64,000 nucleotides of DNA from Sipunculus nudus. Taxonomy: Eukaryota; Annelida; Sipuncula; Golfingiida; Sipunculidae. The stretch lies in contig CM049315.1 in NCBI GenBank assembly GCA_026874595.1, forward strand, positions 71,123,916 through 71,187,915, written 5' to 3'. The notes under the pieces are model-generated. The model did not search any database and was not told the origin of the DNA. It saw only the letters and a list, made by a program, of their open reading frames with translations. Below, one piece after another: positions 12,186 through 23,389 of this stretch. Position 1 is the first letter of the stretch. Each line of letters starts with the position of its first letter. Position numbers and translations under genes: made by a program.

Positions 12186-14615
12186 AGCTAATAGAATAAA
12201 GACGATAAACTCAGAAAAAGAAGTTAAGCTTAGAAAAAGAAGTGGAGCAGCTAGAAAGTAATATTGGAGAGTGTAATGGTATTAGTATTATTGAAAAATA
12301 CAAAGATTTAAAGTAGAAACTTGAAGAATGTTATGATCTGATAACTGAGGGCATAATTATTAGATCCAGAGCTCAGTGGCATGAGCAGGGTGAGCACAGC
12401 ACAAAATATTTCTTAAATCTTGAAAAGGGAAATCATGAAATGACAGTTTAAAAAAAATTATAGTAGGGTCTGTAGAAACAATGGGTCACAACAAAATAAT
12501 GTCGCATATTCATGAATATTATATGCAAAGATTTTCAAGATCTTCAGATGTCACCTCGCAGGATTGTGATAAGTTCTTGAAAGGTATTTATGGATACCAA
12601 AACTGACTGAGGATGAGTCTTTGAAGTGTGAAGGTAACATCACTGTCACAGAGGTACTTGAATCCTTAAAAAGTATGCCAAATAATAAAACACCAGGGAA
12701 TGATGGAATAACAAAATAATTTTACTTGAGTTTATTAAATGAAGTAGGTTTTGAAATGACTGCTTGTTTAAATAAAGAGTATCACTCAGGAGAATTATCA
12801 GAGAGCCAAATCCAAAGAGTTATTAAGCTTTTAGACTAGATGTGTCGGAACGACACGAATGCCCCAGCCTGGGGCAAATTAGAAACATTTGTTAAATTTT
12901 GTAAAAAAAATTTGAAGTTCAGGAGGTGTAATATGCTCAAAAGTAGGTCAACAAGGGCAAAATGCAAACTCGATCTATAACGAGTCATTATCAAGCAACA
13001 CACCAAAAATCAGGCCAGTATCTGCAGGCATTGTGAAAAAAAGTCCATACGTGCATTTCATAAAAATTTCTGTCTTTCATGAAATTTTCTATGTTCAGGA
13101 TCTGTCATATGGTCAAAAATAAATCAACTGGGACAAAACGCGAACTTGATCTGTAAGTGGTCATTATGCGCCAACAGACCAAACATTAGGCTAGTATCTG
13201 TTAGCATTGCATTGCAAAAATAGAATATTGGCAAAAGCTGATAATCAGTAATAAATTTAAATTGGAGAGGTATGTACCATGTTTCATAACAATTCACCAA
13301 ATGCTTCCTGAGATATAAGCTCCTAAGTTTTTTTCTATACTAAGCTCTGTGACCTTGAAAAGTAGAAATTTTCTAAGTTAAGGAGCCGTTAAATGGTCAA
13401 AAGTAGGTCAACTGGGACAAAACACGAACTCGATCTATATCTGGTCATTATCTACCTACACACCGAAAATCAGGCCAATATCTACAGGCATTGGGAAAAA
13501 AAAAAGTTTAGGAGCCGTAAAAAGGTCAAAAGTAGGTCAACTGGGACAAAATGGTAACTCGATCTGTAACTGGTCATTATCTGCCCACACACCAAAAATC
13601 AGGCCAAAATCTGCAGGCATTGCAGAAAAAAATCCGTACATGTGTATTTGTCATGAAAATTTCTTTTTTATGAAATTTTCAAAGTTTAGGAGCCATAAAA
13701 AGGTCAAAAGTAGGTCAACTGGGACAAAACGGAAACTCGATCTGTAACTGGTCATTATCTGCCCACACACCAAAAATCAGGCCAAAATCTGCAGGCATTG
13801 CAGAAAAAAATCTGTACATGTGTATTTGTCATGAAAATTTCTATTTTTTATGAAATTTTCAAAGTTTAGGAGCCATAAAATGGTTAAAAGTAGGTCAACT
13901 GGGACAAAACGGAAACTCGATCTGTAACTGGTCATTATCTGCCCACACACTAAAAATCAGGCCAAAATCTGCAGGCATTGCGAAAAAAAGTCCGTACATG
14001 TGTATTTGTCATGAAAATTTTTATTTTTCATGAAATTTTCAAAGTTTAGGAGCCGTAAAACTGTCAAAATAAGGGCAACTGGGACGAAACGCAAACTCGA
14101 TCTGTAACTGGTCATTATCTGCCCACACACCAAAAATCAGGCCAAAATCTGCAGGCATTGCGAAAAAAAGTCCGTACAATGTTTGATTTCGGAATGACGG
14201 AAGGACGAAAGGACGGACATGGGTAAAACTATATGCCCCGGCAACTTTGTGGCGGGGGCATAAAAAAACCGGGTAAGGACAAAAGATATATAGAATCCTG
14301 TAAACCAATAATCTTAATTAATGTTGACTGTAAGATGTTGTGTAAAATGTTAGTTTCAACATTGCGAAAGGCATTGCAAAAATTGGTCCACTCAGATCAG
14401 AATGCTTTTGTTCTAGGCCGCTATATCTGAAATTCAGTTTGCTTAATCAGTGATATGACGGAATATAGTGAAACAGAACAGCAAAATTCTTTTTGGAGCT
14501 GACTTTAAAGCAGCTTTTGACTCATTAGATCAGGTCTTCATGTTAAGTTTTCTAAAAAAAAACAAGCCTTTGGTCCAGTGATCATTAACTGGATAAAAAC
14601 TTAGCATAATAAGAT
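12186..14615 (+). pseudogene. L1/Tx1-like LINE ORF2 relic, split by a Helitron-like insertion
   Basis: Two blocks, 12186-12835 and 14266-14615, are one non-LTR reverse transcriptase broken by the element at 12836-14265. Before the break, after in-frame stops, are the linker motif R-S-R-A-Q-W-H-E-Q-G-E near 12360-12390 and the RT motif N-K-T-P-G-N-D-G near 12680-12705. The K-P-G-K-D motif spans the insertion point. After it come I-L-I-N-V-D and D-Q-N-A-F-V, then A-A-F-D-S near 14510 with stops and frame changes. The order and motifs match the L1-like LINE at 49.2-52.6 kb, which supplies an uninterrupted comparison. It is plainly dead. A GC-rich island begins right after its end. Confidence 0.85.
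12836..14265 (+). mobile_element. Helitron/Helentron-like non-autonomous element with satellite core, copy 1
   Basis: It starts CTAGAT, followed by a 5' hairpin (GTGTCG gaa CGACAC) and a subterminal block. It ends with a 14-bp imperfect hairpin (arms at 14232-14245 and 14249-14262, loop TTT) followed by TAAAA. The core holds tandem units of 177-180 bp, with 'gtaggtcaactgggac' blocks at about 13402, 13531, 13709 and 13889 and a degraded one at 14069. Subterminal inverted repeats plus terminal hairpins, with no TIR-type TSD, match Helentrons and the bivalve 'pearl'/HINE elements. It interrupts a LINE, so the ends are fixed to a few bases. Confidence 0.8.
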
Positions 14616-15391
14616 CAGATGGTTTTACACGGCGCCCCGCTCTTGAAAGCCAGCATGGAGGGCGGTCTTTCTCAGCTCACACGCAACGCAAGGCCGGGGA
14701 CCCTGCGGTCCTACCTCTACACCATCAGACTGTACACCGATTTCAAACAGTGCCGAGACCAGTCCTTGGAAGGCGGCGCGCAGTAGGGCCGGGTGGCGGC
14801 GCTGGTCAGCAACTGGTCGCGGGCAGCGCCAGGCAGGCCGGCCTGCGCAGGAAAGAGCAAGGTCAGGCTTTATGGTGCTGTTTCGTCCCGTTAGAAGTTT
14901 CCTTTGTCTTTGTCCAGGTCAGTGTGAAATGCCAGGCCAGACTGTCAACACATCATTGTGCCCCTCTTGTGTGGTTGCGCTTGGACAAAGCTGCGTCTCC
15001 GTGGATACTGGTTGCCGAAGACGTTATGACGGAATACAATTCGGCACTCACGTTGCTCCTTCCGTGTTTGTCTTGTCCTATTTCACAACCACACTAGTAC
15101 ACGCTGTGGTACCATCTCTCTCTGGGCTGCTGCTGACGCTTTGCTGCTTTTACATTGAAGAGCTCATAGCGACGCCCGAGGACTTGCACCAATACCTATC
15201 AAGCGACTTCGCCCACCGCATATACGCGGCCTTCGAGGTCGGCGCCTGCCCGGCACGGGAAATGCGGGACCAGCTTATGCTTTGTTTGTTAATCCACAAC
15301 GCCCAGCGGGCTGGGCCGCTACTGCATATGGCCACCGAGGACCAGGCCAGGGCCAGAACTCAGTGATAATGGTGATTAGTCACTTCGCGCT

Positions 15392-15413
15392 GGGGGGGGG
15401 GGGGGGGGGGGGG
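15392..15413 (+). repeat. Poly(G) tract, 22 G
   Basis: An uninterrupted run of 22 G lies in the presumed intron between recombinase blocks B and C. Confidence 0.95.
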
Positions 15414-15678
15414 TGTTCTAGGGCGTTTTCATGGATGTGGAAATACAACGTCTCGTTTCTTTTGCAGGTGGACCGGCATAAGACCGCCAGCAGTTACGGG
15501 TGCGCGGTGCTCGTGCTTGACCTTGCCTGGCCTGCTAGGTGGAGATGTGGCGGCGGCGGGTGCGGCTCACGCTGTTTCTTCCAACCTGCCGACACATGTT
15601 CCCCAGCGACAGGGGGCAGGCGATGATTGACTGTGAACTGCCGCGCGCCGTGCAGGCGGCGTGGAGCAGGAGAAGCTT

Positions 15679-15697
15679 GGGGGGGGGGGGGGGGGGG
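15679..15697 (+). repeat. Poly(G) tract, 19 G
   Basis: The run of 19 G begins directly after recombinase block C, near where a splice donor would be expected. Confidence 0.95.
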
Positions 15698-16584
15698 ATG
15701 CTCGATTACCAACTGACTAACATGTCCACGAAAACTTTAATATAACTACGCGCACTGGCTATAACATAGACAAAAGGACATAATATTTAAGCCGTTATTA
15801 ACCCTGCTCTACCAGTTTCGATGAACACATTCCTACCACTACCCTGCTGGTAGATGTCGCCATCAGCACAACACGAAATAATTCACTGTTTTACATGGTA
15901 ATACTACTAGAGTCACTAAAGCGGGTCTTCAGGGGTGATTAATGGTCTCTATCCTGGTATTTTTTATGAGACATTTACGGTTAATTTTGTACATTTGACA
16001 TGTGACTCTCCGTATCTGGGTGCCGATTACTGGCGGCTGCATCGTTTAAGTGACTTTTCTGTTTCTCCCGTTTGCAGCTGCACCAGATGGACCGAACCAA
16101 GGTCGAGCGGCACTTGCTGTCGAGGCACATGGAGCACGCTACCAGCACGGCCGACCAATATTATGATGTGACATACCGAATACGAAGCAGCGTCCAAAAG
16201 GGTGCGTATGGTCATGGAGCTTTTCGTTGTTGTCTTATTATCGTTTTTGTTACGGCGTGTTGATTTACGAATTATTCACCCCCCGCGCTTCATTGCTTTC
16301 TTTTAGAATGTGCTGTTCACATTGTTGTAATAATAAATGAACAAACTGGTGATGGAGTTGCCTTAAGAGGGTTAACTTGGAACGACAGGAGTACATTTCA
16401 GTGATGTGAATGCGAGTGGATTTGTTTTATTATTATTATTATTTTTAAGCACCAGTATTAATGAAAAGTATATACTTGCCCGTTCCTACCAATGGAAAGG
16501 GTATTCATGGTGAACGATCTTATTGGTCTCGAAACTGTATTGCAAGAACTTCATGTGGTTTATCTTATTGTGATAACTTGGAAG

Positions 16585-16586
<2 letters not shown>

Positions 16587-16653
<67 letters not shown>
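16587..16653. repeat. (AT)n microsatellite
   Basis: About 33 uninterrupted AT units. Confidence 0.95.
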
Positions 16654-16656
<3 letters not shown>

Positions 16657-16744
16657 GGTCTAAAAATATAACTATATGACTTTATTAATAGTCATATATG
16701 TATCCTAATTTAAATGAAATATTAATCTTATTTTTTTTTACAAA

Positions 16745-16804
16745 ACTTCTAAATATATTATTATACGTTAAAAAAAAACTTCTAAATATATTATTATACG
16801 TTAT
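16745..16804 (+). repeat. 33-bp tandem duplication
   Basis: The block 'acttctaaatatattatta' is present twice with a period of 33 bp, almost identical. Confidence 0.85.
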
Positions 16805-17039
16805 ATATGCTATAATTATTCCGCTTAGTTGTAATCCAAACTTTTATTTGTTCAGCTCAGGTCTACATTCCATTTATACCTTCATCTATTGAATGATGAT
16901 TAAAGAAATCATTTTTTAATGAAATTATTTTTATGCAGAATCGTTATTTCTAAACTTCATTGGTTCTGAACAGGTTGGCAATAGGATTTAAAAAACAAGG
17001 TGTAAAACTCTACCTAAAACTCTCGGGATTATCTGTGTA

Positions 17040-17260
17040 CATGCACATGAATATAGGTACTTTTAAGGTAACCGATATCACCTTCAGTGCAGGCGTACTT
17101 TTAACATCGAGGGCACTCGGCTGAAATTAACAACAGCATCGGGAGTCAATTTGTATATTTCAGTGTCACAGCTGGCCCAGTTTACCTCATGGTGCTATTA
17201 TTAACGTACACTTGGTTCATGAGAAAGGAAAGCCGAAACAGGTAGATCTATCAGGCACTA
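17040..17260 (+). repeat. Dispersed repeat A, variant-arm copy
   Basis: It carries the core 'atttcagtgtcacagctgg' near 17158-17177, preceded by an arm with 'gatatcaccttcagtgcag'. The same arm occurs at 40965-41150 and, inverted, at 43740-43965. Confidence 0.7.
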
Positions 17261-18240
17261 AATATTAACATTATCACTGATTATATGTCTTTGTGCGAGT
17301 AATAATATTGATTTCTAAATTATAAAAGATTTTAACATACAACAAGTACATTATACATACATTATAAAGTGTTCGTGTTTGAGCATTTTCATATCATTTA
17401 TGATTTGTGTGCATTATACTGCACGACAAAACTATTGTGTACATCATTTTCATGGCATGATTTTGTTTTAATTCTAGTGCGTGGTTTTAGATTGTACAAA
17501 TGAAGACCGACTACATCATTTAATACTGACGAATTATAACTAGGTAATTATCAACTAGACTCCCGTATCAGCCTGCGAATTATTTGCCTGTGGACAGAAA
17601 TAACAGTTATGAAGGTATGGTTTGTCAAAATCATTTAAAGGGGGGGGGGGGGGGGGGGGTTGTAATTTTTTCAAGTTTCGTTGGATATTTGATAAGAAAG
17701 TTTTGTTATGTGATCAAATGCTATACATATATTGTAGGATATGTGAGGGTTGCGCCGCCTGATTTTTACATGCCATCAAATTAAGCAATCTGACGGTTAA
17801 TATGACTCAAAACGTTTCCGTTTGACCTAGCAAATGCACATCCATAGATGTCGCGTGCAAATCTCCTTGGAAACAAGAAGTACAAAGGAAATGATGGTAT
17901 AAAAAAGGCAGTGTTGAAAAATTGCTGTAACTGGTCAGATCAAAGCAATCATGTACTGAAATAATTATCCAGACACTAATTCGATATACTATGTACTTAA
18001 ATATCATAGGAAATATGCCTTGTTTGCTGATAATTTAACAGAAACTTGTGACTGAGATCAAGCAGTGATTGCGAAATGCTACTAAACCAGAAAACCATAA
18101 TGCAGATGTAGATATTTAGTTAAGCTTGCATTAAAACATACATGCAGGCAGCTACCTCCTACAACAAAAATTAAAATAAGTCTGCATAGAAGGTTTGCCT
18201 TCTGTCGAAATGATCAATTTTGGCCAGTATAAGGGATGCT
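17261..18240. other. AT-rich spacer with a 20-G tract
   Basis: A run of 20 G lies at 17640-17659. No gene or clear repeat was otherwise seen. Confidence 0.5.
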
Positions 18241-18244
18241 AAAT

Positions 18245-18367
18245 AAACCTTCAGTAAAAAACCCTGTTATCGTTGGAATGTATGATGGATTACACAAACC
18301 TGGTGTCAAAGACTTCCTTCCCAATATTGTTGATGAACTGAACCATAAACAATTAAACGACATTTGA
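18245..18367 (+). pseudogene. Possible transposase-like fragment
   Basis: About 35 codons starting near 18250 read as N-P-V-I-V-G-M-Y-D-G, then K-P-G-V-K-D-F-L and V-D-E-L. This resembles a motif seen in some invertebrate transposon-encoded proteins (V-G-L-x-x-G-x-x-K-P then F-L, V-x-E-L). The frame ends at a TGA at 18365. The fragment is too short to assign, and it may belong with the transposase relic that starts about 340 bases downstream. Confidence 0.3.
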
Positions 18368-18699
18368 CCGTATGGTTATGTCTCCAGAAATCACCAGATT
18401 CACCAGAAATGTCATGGAAATGCTAAAAATAAATGAAAAATCTAACTGTTGGAGATCAGTCACTAGATCACCTGAAGACTCGGGTAAGTCGTGCTATTTC
18501 CATATTTGCTCTTGGTATAGCAGTTCTAGCATTAAAGTAGCAGATAATAATAAACGAAGATTTTAACACTGGATGACTAGATTTACCGAAATATTATACA
18601 CATATTTTTGACTTTAGTGACTGTCTTACTGCCTTATTTTAAATGTAAAGTACCAAATCAGGCATTGATTTTTCAGAATCCAACGTCTTTATGTGTACC

Positions 18700-19030
18700 C
18701 AGCAAGCTCCTTATTTTGGGAAAGTATTCAGGAAGACTTGATATAAAAGAGAACAGGGCCCATTTGTGTAGCAGGGGAAGAAGCTGTGATAGTCCAGGTT
18801 TTCCCGCACAGTACTGCACCTACAGTCTTAGGGATTTGGACACCCAACTACATTTTGAACGTCAGTGTTGCCAATGTTACAGAGTTTCAAGGCGGGTCTA
18901 CCAACATGGAGAAGTTAACTATTGAACGTTCAATGGCTGAAATAACGACAGCATTTACTGTAAAGGAGCTTGTAACTGATGCCCATTGCCAAACACTGTT
19001 AGTGTTAAAACACTGTAAATGTATTAGGTA
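18700..19030 (+). pseudogene. DDE transposase relic, Kolobok-like
   Basis: Two frames together give a conserved segment. The first carries C-D-S-P-G-F-P-A-Q-Y-C-T-Y-S-L-R-D-L-D-T near 18783-18845. The second continues with V-A-N-V-T-E-F-Q-G-G-S, then N-M-E-K and E-L-V-T-D-A-H-C-Q near 18970-18995. This order (D-S-P-G-x-x-A-x-Y, then N-x-M-E, then V-T-D-x-H) matches a large family of metazoan transposases that I believe is Kolobok. A frameshift near 18845 separates the halves and the C-terminal catalytic region is missing. The superfamily name is from memory of the motif pattern. Confidence 0.55.
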
Positions 19031-19139
19031 AATTTTGACACAAGCAGTGGATTAAATGTAAATCATTATTGAGCCTAATAGTTTAATAAACATACATTTT
19101 TCGAGAAAATCAATGCATACTGTGATATTTCCTGTCATG

Positions 19140-19460
19140 TAGGTCCAATGTTTACCTAGAGGTGAAGTATATATAATGCGCTCAAATGGCGATCATCCAG
19201 TTGAGGGAAGCTATGAACAAGTCTTGAAATCAATATGTAAAGAGCTAAATGAAGCTGATCCAGATTTTGAAAGAACCATCTTTATCTTCCATTGGAATGG
19301 TGTGGCCATGCTCGCCATCTAGCATTTGTCACTCGGAAGTCAAGTCCTATATAGCAGAAGAGATAGGAAAGCTAGCAGGAAATGTACGACTTCTACTTGC
19401 CACACACGTCTATGATATGGGGGCAGATTCATACTGGCCCACCAAAAATCATAAAGAATA
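19140..19460 (+). other. Unrecognised open segment after the transposase relic
   Basis: Two overlapping frames look codon-like. One near 19165-19320 has a G-D-H-P-V-E-G-S-Y-E-Q-V-L-K pattern and ends at a TAG. The other, at 19249-19461, follows in a different frame. They could be one broken exon. I recognise no domain. Confidence 0.25.
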
Positions 19461-19499
19461 AATTTATAAATACCACATTATCGTGGTGGAGTAGCTTGA

Positions 19500-20990
19500 G
19501 TAATACCTGTTACCCTGCGAGCTCTTAGGGGCAGAGTACGAAGAGTTGTCAGAAAAAAAAAACTAGACGACCATAGGTCGAGCACTTGCCGGAAATGGTG
19601 TGGAAACAAAAAGTGAACGAGCAATGAAGACGTGGAAGAAAACAAGCTACAATTAAGCAGTCTGACCAACAATAGGCAAACATTGATATATTTTAGGGGT
19701 TCGACTGCAGCGCCCTCTAGCCACCATACAAAAAAAAAATGAAAAATAACTGTCTAGATATTATTGCAAGACATTAGAAGTACCAGTTTCAAAAGGATTC
19801 ATGCAAAAATGTAGCTTGTAGAATGCTATATGTAAGATGCAAGCACCAGGAAGCAGGTGAAACTGAAGACAACTGACAAACAGACAGACATACTGACAAG
19901 GTGCCACAAGGTTGAGACAAGATGACTTAACCCGAATATGGAGAAGACCCAGACGAAGTAAATATGCTACAATTTATGCAATAAAAATTTAGTTTTGGAG
20001 TTATGGCAAAAAATTATATGGTGAAATAGTGCCCCCTAGCAGACATTTCCAGAAATTAAAAAATCACATTCTAGATATTATAGCAAGACATAAGATGGAC
20101 CAGTTTCAGAAGGATTTCTGCAAAACTGAATCTTGTAGATTGCTATATGTAACATTCAAGCACCAGCAAGCAGGCAAACATCGAGGACAACTAACAAACA
20201 GACTGACATACTGACAAAGTGACACAAGGTTGAGACCAGATGACTTAACCAATTTATAAAAAAGTCCCAGGGGAAGAATGTTTGCTGTAATTTACATAAG
20301 AAAGATTTATAGTTTTGGAGATATGGCCGAAACATGATTTGTGAAAACTAGTTGACTGCAGCGCCCCCTAGCGGCCAGAACTAGAAAATGAAGAATCTTG
20401 TTCGAGATATTAGTGTAAGACATAACATTTACCAGTTTCAAAAGGATTCCTTCAAAACTGTGCCCGGAAGAATGGTATATGTAAGACACAAGAACCAGCA
20501 AGCAGGCGAATTCGAGGACAACTATACTAACAAAGTAACACAAGAATAAGACCACCTGACTTGCTCAGGTTATGGGATAAAATAAGCTATAGTTTCAGTA
20601 ATGGAGAATTATTGAGGACAACTGACAAACAGACAGTCATACTAACAAGGTGACAAAAGCTTGAGACAGGTTGACTATACCAATTGATGAAAAAGACCAA
20701 GAGAAAATAAGCCATAGTTTCTGTAATGGAGAATTAAAGTTATGGAGATATAAATAATTAACAAATAATATGTTAAGGAGGTTCATGTGCACCGCCCTTA
20801 GCGGCCATATTCGGATAAATGAAAAACTTATTTCGAGATATCAGTAAAAGACATTACATGTACAAGTTTCAAAAGGATTCCTTCCAAGCTTTGGCCTGTA
20901 GAATGCTATATAGGCGAAGAACCAGCAAGGAGGCGAATTTGATCACAACTAACGACAAACAGTCAGACATACTGAAAAAGTGACACAAAA
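19500..20990 (+). repeat. Tandem array, ~320-bp unit with a GCGCCCCCTAGCGGCC mark
   Basis: Four diverged units carry the mark near 19711, 20029, 20360 and 20793. Spacing is about 318, 331 and 433 bp, the last enlarged by an internal duplication. Each unit also has 'cagtttcaaaaggattc' and 'caccagcaagcaggc' blocks and a 'gacatactgacaa' block. No open frame continues across units. This is probably the satellite core of a non-autonomous element. Its ends were not found. Confidence 0.8.
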
Positions 20991-21269
20991 TTTAGATTTT
21001 ATATAATTTATATGCCGAAGTGTACTTACAAGCCTTTAAGCTAAAAGGATATGGATAACAGAGACCTAATTTCAGATTTCCGAGGAGATTGTCCATGGAT
21101 GATTGCATGTTTGAAGGTCTCAAAATGGAGAAAAAATGCATAAAAATACGAAAAAATCCAGCTTGCAACATCCGCAAACTTAAATTCAAATCTCTTATAG
21201 TAACCTCTACCTGCCATTCTGCTTCTACCAAAAGAACTCATCTTGTATTCTGTGCTTTCGTTATCCCAT

Positions 21270-21291
21270 TTTTTTTTTTTTTTTTTTTTTT
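21270..21291 (+). repeat. Poly(T) tract
   Basis: A run of about 21 T that could be the reverse poly(A) tail of a retrotransposed sequence. No matching element was found. Confidence 0.7.
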
Positions 21292-21589
21292 ACTGTGAAG
21301 TAATTTGCCAGAACCTTCGTTTCGATTTTTACCCGCGGCTGTAATCTCTTGCTTGAACCATAATTTAAGCATTTTCCCATATTGGGGATTAACTGAAGGG
21401 ATTATAAACAGCATAAAAGTATAAAATCGAAAGTGTTATCCATGGATGGACATAAGGAGTAATTCAGTCAGGAGTAATCAATTGCTCCTTGACTCTTGAC
21501 AGGTTAGAAATCAGGCCTTTTTTCATAATCAAATGATAAAAAAAAATTGCCCATTTGTGTGATGTTATATTGATCCTCCACAAAAATTG

Positions 21590-21720
21590 TTAGTTGACAG
21601 TATCGAATGCTTTAATGAGGTTAACTAATGCAAAGAATAGCTCCGCAAACGACCAACCTGGACCATTGGAACATTTTTCGACAATCACACTTCTGTAAAA
21701 GGCACCTGATTGGATAAGGT
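21590..21720 (-). pseudogene. Non-LTR reverse transcriptase scrap
   Basis: The minus strand reads L-F-F-A-L-V-N-L-I-K-A-F-D-T-V-N, matching the first catalytic Asp motif of LINE reverse transcriptases (D-L-x-K-A-F-D-T-V-N). A stop follows at once. The upstream half is unrecognised. A related scrap lies on the plus strand at 53870-53945. Confidence 0.6.
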
Positions 21721-21839
21721 CCAAATATCTGTAGGAATTATGTGGTACATGTATGTTGGTATATCGCATATTTATCGACATACTGTAAATAGTGCATTCA
21801 GCTTTGAACTGGTACAAACTTGAAAGGGTCAGATACATA

Positions 21840-23280
21840 AATGGTATCTTTTAAACGAACTTTAAGCAGCTTTGATTAATAATGTAGGAGCACAATACCT
21901 TTTCAGCAAAATTTGATTTAAATTTTAGATGTATTCTACAAATCTGACGTGGCCCAATTGTCAAATGAAGTCGCACAAGTTCGTGTTTGTCCTTGTTCAG
22001 GAGTTTTCTCCCAGCTGATTGGCTGCCAGTCAATCTGTTTTGTGGACACCAATCATAGAAAGTGAAACCCAGGGCGGCGGACACCCACAATTGTATCACC
22101 CATTTTAATAACTTCCACAAATTTTAATTTGCCTTTTACATATCTCATCAACTCCACTTTATGAGGTTCGTTATTGCATTGTACCAGAAGTAACTTTTTC
22201 ATCGCCCAAGGATTAATTTGCCCCATATAGGCAACATAGTCAGTAAATATTTTATAGACGACTACGGGAAAGGCAAATCGTCCTTGAGATGTTCTTCATT
22301 AATTTTTCATAGAAATGACCTATCAGTACATAGAGCGAAAAAAAAATAAAATTTCTGAATTATTTGTGACGACGGTAAATTGAAGATTTCATTATTTTTT
22401 AAATTGTTAGGCATATAAATGGCCACCAGGGACGCTGTGCGTAATTGGTTACCCCTCTCCGTTTTATTTTTCCCATCAAATGTTTATACACCAGCAAGTC
22501 TTCGTGGTCAAAAATATGAATGTGTATGCAATACAAATCAATTTTTTTGGTGGCATCTCCAGAGAGAACTGTGGATGAAACCTCTGCGCAGAAATAAAAT
22601 GTCAATAAACAGCTTAAGATGAACCTGTCACTCCCACATTTGCTTATTTGAGAACGGAAAACAAAAATGGAAAATAACAGATGGGTATAGATAAATCATA
22701 ATTAATACTTTAAAATGTCAAGTCATTTGGTATGTAGTTAAGAAAAGTATGTGCTATTTTGTCACAGTTGAAAACCAAGATCCGCGCAAGCAAAGGCTTC
22801 AGTCATTGTATTTGAGAATACAACCGATATCTTTGCATACATACTTAAATGGATCATGACATTACCCTAGATAGGTATCCGTTGATTTAAGTAACAAGAT
22901 AACCCCTCGCTAAAGATGCACCGATGATTGTGGGGACACCAAGCGTTGTCCGTTTATTAAGGAAATTCTTTCGCTGCCATAGTACAAAAACATGGCTAAC
23001 GTCTTAATGCCAGTACGGGGAAAGTGTTGATCACTGATGTATTGTTTTCGGAAAGGAGCACTTGTGTAAAGCAGCAGTGGTATGCGAGCGCTCGGCGTTT
23101 CAGGACTGCATACCAACCTGCATTGCGTGCTGCCGCAGTCTTAGAATTTTTGAGTGATAATAAGGATATTTCATGAAATTTTTGTGTGTAAAATTTCATT
23201 ATATATATCCACGTGTGTATAGGATTTTTTAGAAAAATTAAGCTTTTCAGTTGCGTTGACCGATAATTTCACACCAAATG
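21840..23280. other. AT-rich spacer, no feature recognised
   Basis: Overlapping short frames on both strands lack recognisable motifs. Confidence 0.4.
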
Positions 23281-23389
23281 TTTGTCCATTTTGTATTAAA
23301 CCTTGCTCGGATATACTGAGACTCACTGTGATTATGGATAAAATTCGTGTTTTTTTTAATTTTGAACAATTAAATCGATAGCTTTACGT

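Larger units (their letters stand above)
14640..16203 (+). pseudogene. Tyrosine-recombinase-like gene, multi-exon, probably decayed
   Basis: Four coding blocks lie in a GC-rich island. Block A (14640-14860) encodes a SAM-like N-terminal segment with T-L-R-S-Y-L-Y-T-I-R. Block B (about 15160-15362) holds N-A-Q-R-A-G-P-L, matching the catalytic Arg I box. Block C (15468-15675) starts after a TTTTGCAG acceptor with D-R-H-K-T, matching the catalytic Lys, then S-D-R-G-Q-A-M. Block D (16078-16203) follows a TTTGCAG acceptor and has H-M-E-H-A-T-S-T-A-D-Q-Y-Y, matching the His box and catalytic Tyr. Block A has a stop and a frame change. Block C has a one-base frameshift near 15535, and the B-C splice phase does not match. 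Poly(G) tracts flank the blocks. Family assignment is from motifs only. Confidence 0.6.

Noticed and set aside
14039-14308. Minus-strand 89-codon frame across the end of Helitron-like copy 1
   Set aside because: A similar peptide appears at 38693-38932 only because the satellite unit is shared. It has no start or family signal of its own.
15494-15712. Minus-strand proline-rich frame in the GC-rich island
   Set aside because: Its proline runs are the reverse of the poly(G) tract, and the plus frames hold the recombinase motifs.
16461-16679. Frame with a long Ile-Tyr run
   Set aside because: Translation of the (AT)n microsatellite.
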